In this document: piece after piece, positions 62,901 through 64,000 of the stretch
Position numbering within the stretch: the first letter of the stretch is position 1
Layout of the letters: every line of letters begins with the position of its first letter
From: Medakamo hakoo
Lineage: Eukaryota > Chlorophyta > Trebouxiophyceae > Coccomyxaceae
Direction: 5' to 3'
DNA: 64,000 nucleotides
Assembly (NCBI GenBank): GCA_026636295.1
Contig: CP089452.1
Coordinates: forward strand, 248,001-312,000
The notes under the pieces: model-generated
Told to the model about the DNA's origin: nothing
Databases searched by the model: none
What the model saw: the letters and a program-made list of their open reading frames with translations, nothing else
Translations under genes and position numbers: made by a program

Positions 62901-63190
62901 TCGGGCGTGATGAGGTCGGTCCGCGCAAAAAACGAGCGCAGCTTGCCCATTGCGACGCCGTTGCGGTGGAGGTCGCCGAAAAAGGTGGGCGACAGGCACA
63001 CCAGGACGATGCGGGCGGCGTGCAGCTTGCCCGGGACGAGGGCGACGCCGCCGCCGCACTTGCGCAGCAAGCGGCGGGCGTGGGACAGGTTGGCTTCCTT
63101 CTCGGCGTCGTCCCGGCCCATGGCCGGGAACAGGCCGATGAGCGTCGCGGCCGCGACGCCCAGGGTGTGGCGGGTGGTGGCGCGAACCAT
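59402..63190 (-). CDS. Unrecognised large protein, three exons
   Basis: Exons 63190-62880, 62545-62105 and 62003-59402 join at GTGCGT donors in consistent phase 2 and give 1,117 residues. The N-terminal 250 residues are unusually varied for this genome and look ordered: ATLIGLFPAMGRDDAEKEAN, ARIVLVCLSPTFFGDLHRNG, LWTVLAIKTNDARRLDAF, TTHLDFATFYAPLFFNGKSL, then MYYRAFFKGEP and DDVANFHEGLLDHFVQVDGN. A hydrophobic stretch at residues 11-24 may be a membrane or targeting segment. The remaining 800 residues are Ala-rich, mostly helical. I recognise no family; the aligned-looking N-terminus suggests a conserved but uncharacterised domain. Confidence 0.65.
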
Positions 63191-63298
63191 TCTCCTCTCT
63201 GGTTTTTGAATGGATGAGTGAGTGCGCAGAGGGGGGAGAGAGAGAGAGCGCGAAAAAACACAACCTCCCTCCAACAACAGAAAAAAAACTACACTCGC

Positions 63299-64000
63299 TC
63301 ACTCCCCGCGCTCCCACCCAAACGCGCTGACACGGCGCGGCTCCGCTGCCGGCGCCAGCGGGCCCAGGGCCGCCTTGATGGACCGGGCGGCGAAGCGGGA
63401 CGCCAGCTCGGACGCGAGGGCCGCCGCCGCCTCCCGCCCGGCGACCGTGCGCAGCGCGTCGGCGGCCGCGGCCGCGGCTGTGCGGCCGGCAGACGCGAGG
63501 CTGGCCACATCCCACGGCTGTTGCTGCGCCGCGGCGGCGAGGGCGTCGCCCTCCCCACCCAGGCCCGCCGCAGCAACGAGGGCGGGAGGCAGGTGCGGCG
63601 CGAGCGCCGCCCCCAACATTTTCGCACGCCGCACCGCGTCTTCATCGCCCGGCAGTTGGGGCGCCAGCCGGGCCGCCGCGGCTTCTCCGGCGATGGCGGC
63701 GATGCGGGACCGGACGGTCGCCGCCACGGCCGCGTCCAACAGCCGGGCGGCTTCCGCGGCGGCGGCCGTCCGCAGGCGCGCGCCCGCGCCACCGCCGTCG
63801 CCGCCGCCCAACGCCCACGCGCCCAGGGCGGCGAGCACGTCCGGCGGCAGGCCCGCCGACCCCAGGTCCGCGCCGCCGGCGGCCATCAGGGATTCCAAGC
63901 GGTCCCACTTGACGCGCGGCGGCGGCGCGGATGGCGAAGACCCGGGCCCGGGCCCGCCACCACCCCCGCCCCCGCCCTCCACGACCAGGTCGACCAGCGC
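63299..64000 (-). CDS. C-terminal part of a protein resembling ABC1/UbiB kinases, partial
   Basis: The open frame runs from the right edge to a stop at 63299 (233 codons). ALVDLVVEGG at the edge, then PRVKWDRLESLM, PPDVLAALGAWAL and LRTAAAAEAARLLDAAVAAT recall the region after the kinase domain in plastid ABC1K proteins. There, FKDGRFQWNRLENL is followed by a helical tail with LR...EA. The kinase core itself lies outside the window, so this rests on a weak local match. The tail ends SAFGWERGE. If correct, the protein would belong to the quinone or plastoglobule-linked atypical kinases. Confidence 0.45.
   Translation of the reverse strand, partial: ALVDLVVEGGGGGGGGPGPGSSPSAPPPRVKWDRLESLMAAGGADLGSAGLPPDVLAALGAWALGGGDGGGAGARLRTAAAAEAARLLDAAVAATVRSRIAAIAGEAAAARLAPQLPGDEDAVRRAKMLGAALAPHLPPALVAAAGLGGEGDALAAAAQQQPWDVASLASAGRTAAAAAADALRTVAGREAAAALASELASRFAARSIKAALGPLAPAAEPRRVSAFGWERGE

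Noticed and set aside
63299-63982. Complete gene starting inside the right edge
   Set aside because: The frame continues open to the last base of the window (ALVDLVVEGG upstream), so the gene is better read as truncated by the edge.
1-64000. Mobile elements, virus-like elements, tRNA and rRNA genes
   Set aside because: I saw no reverse transcriptase, transposase, capsid or integrase motifs, no long terminal repeats and no cloverleaf sequence. A tRNA or transposon-profile scan would be needed to rule out cryptic copies.

Overview
The window is nuclear DNA from a very GC-rich, gene-dense eukaryote with short spliceosomal introns (mostly GT-AG, about 100-450 bases). It is probably a photosynthetic protist, most likely a green alga. 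A stand-alone EPSP synthase, aspartate-semialdehyde dehydrogenase and bacterial-type ribosomal protein S6, all with plastid-type leaders, and a violaxanthin de-epoxidase point to a plastid. A plant-type AMT1 transporter and PKD/REJ-type giant surface protein fit a chlorophyte. The species cannot be fixed from the sequence alone. No tRNA, rRNA, CRISPR array, transposon or virus-like element was recognised.

Layout. 1-12.9 kb: QCR8 (partial, -), CDC27/APC3 (+), TRAP-beta (+), TIM10 (-) head-to-head with COX17 (+), an RPA-interacting protein (+) only 18 bases behind COX17, SAE1 (-), aminopeptidase P (+) and AMT1 (-). 13.8-25.4 kb: a class 3 lipase-like protein (-), a four-helix membrane protein (-), EPSPS (+), plastid S6 (-), an SMP30/regucalcin-like protein (-) and VDE (+). 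25.6-34.8 kb: a PP2A methylesterase homologue that lacks two of its three catalytic residues (+), a possible tiny membrane ORF (-), an NSRP1-like splicing factor (+), an M32 carboxypeptidase (-) and EMC1 (+). 35-49.2 kb: a 2,452-residue Cys-rich/REJ transmembrane protein (+), a saposin-like ER protein (-), a short-chain dehydrogenase (+), an unknown protein (+) and an Mpv17/PMP22 protein (+). 49.6-64 kb: an Ala-rich ARM-like protein (-), plastid ASADH (-), an unknown coiled-coil protein (-), a membrane-anchored GH5 glycosidase (+), an unrecognised 1,117-residue protein (-) and a partial protein resembling the C-terminus of ABC1 kinases (-).

The genes are mostly unrelated housekeeping functions. 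Some share a location: QCR8, TIM10 and COX17 are mitochondrial, and TRAP-beta and EMC1 act in the ER membrane. Many genes sit as close head-to-head pairs that probably share promoters. The strongest finding is the predicted PPME1 pseudoenzyme. Stops are rare at this base composition, so most long antisense ORFs are shadows, and several introns are stop-free multiples of three that could be translated if retained.
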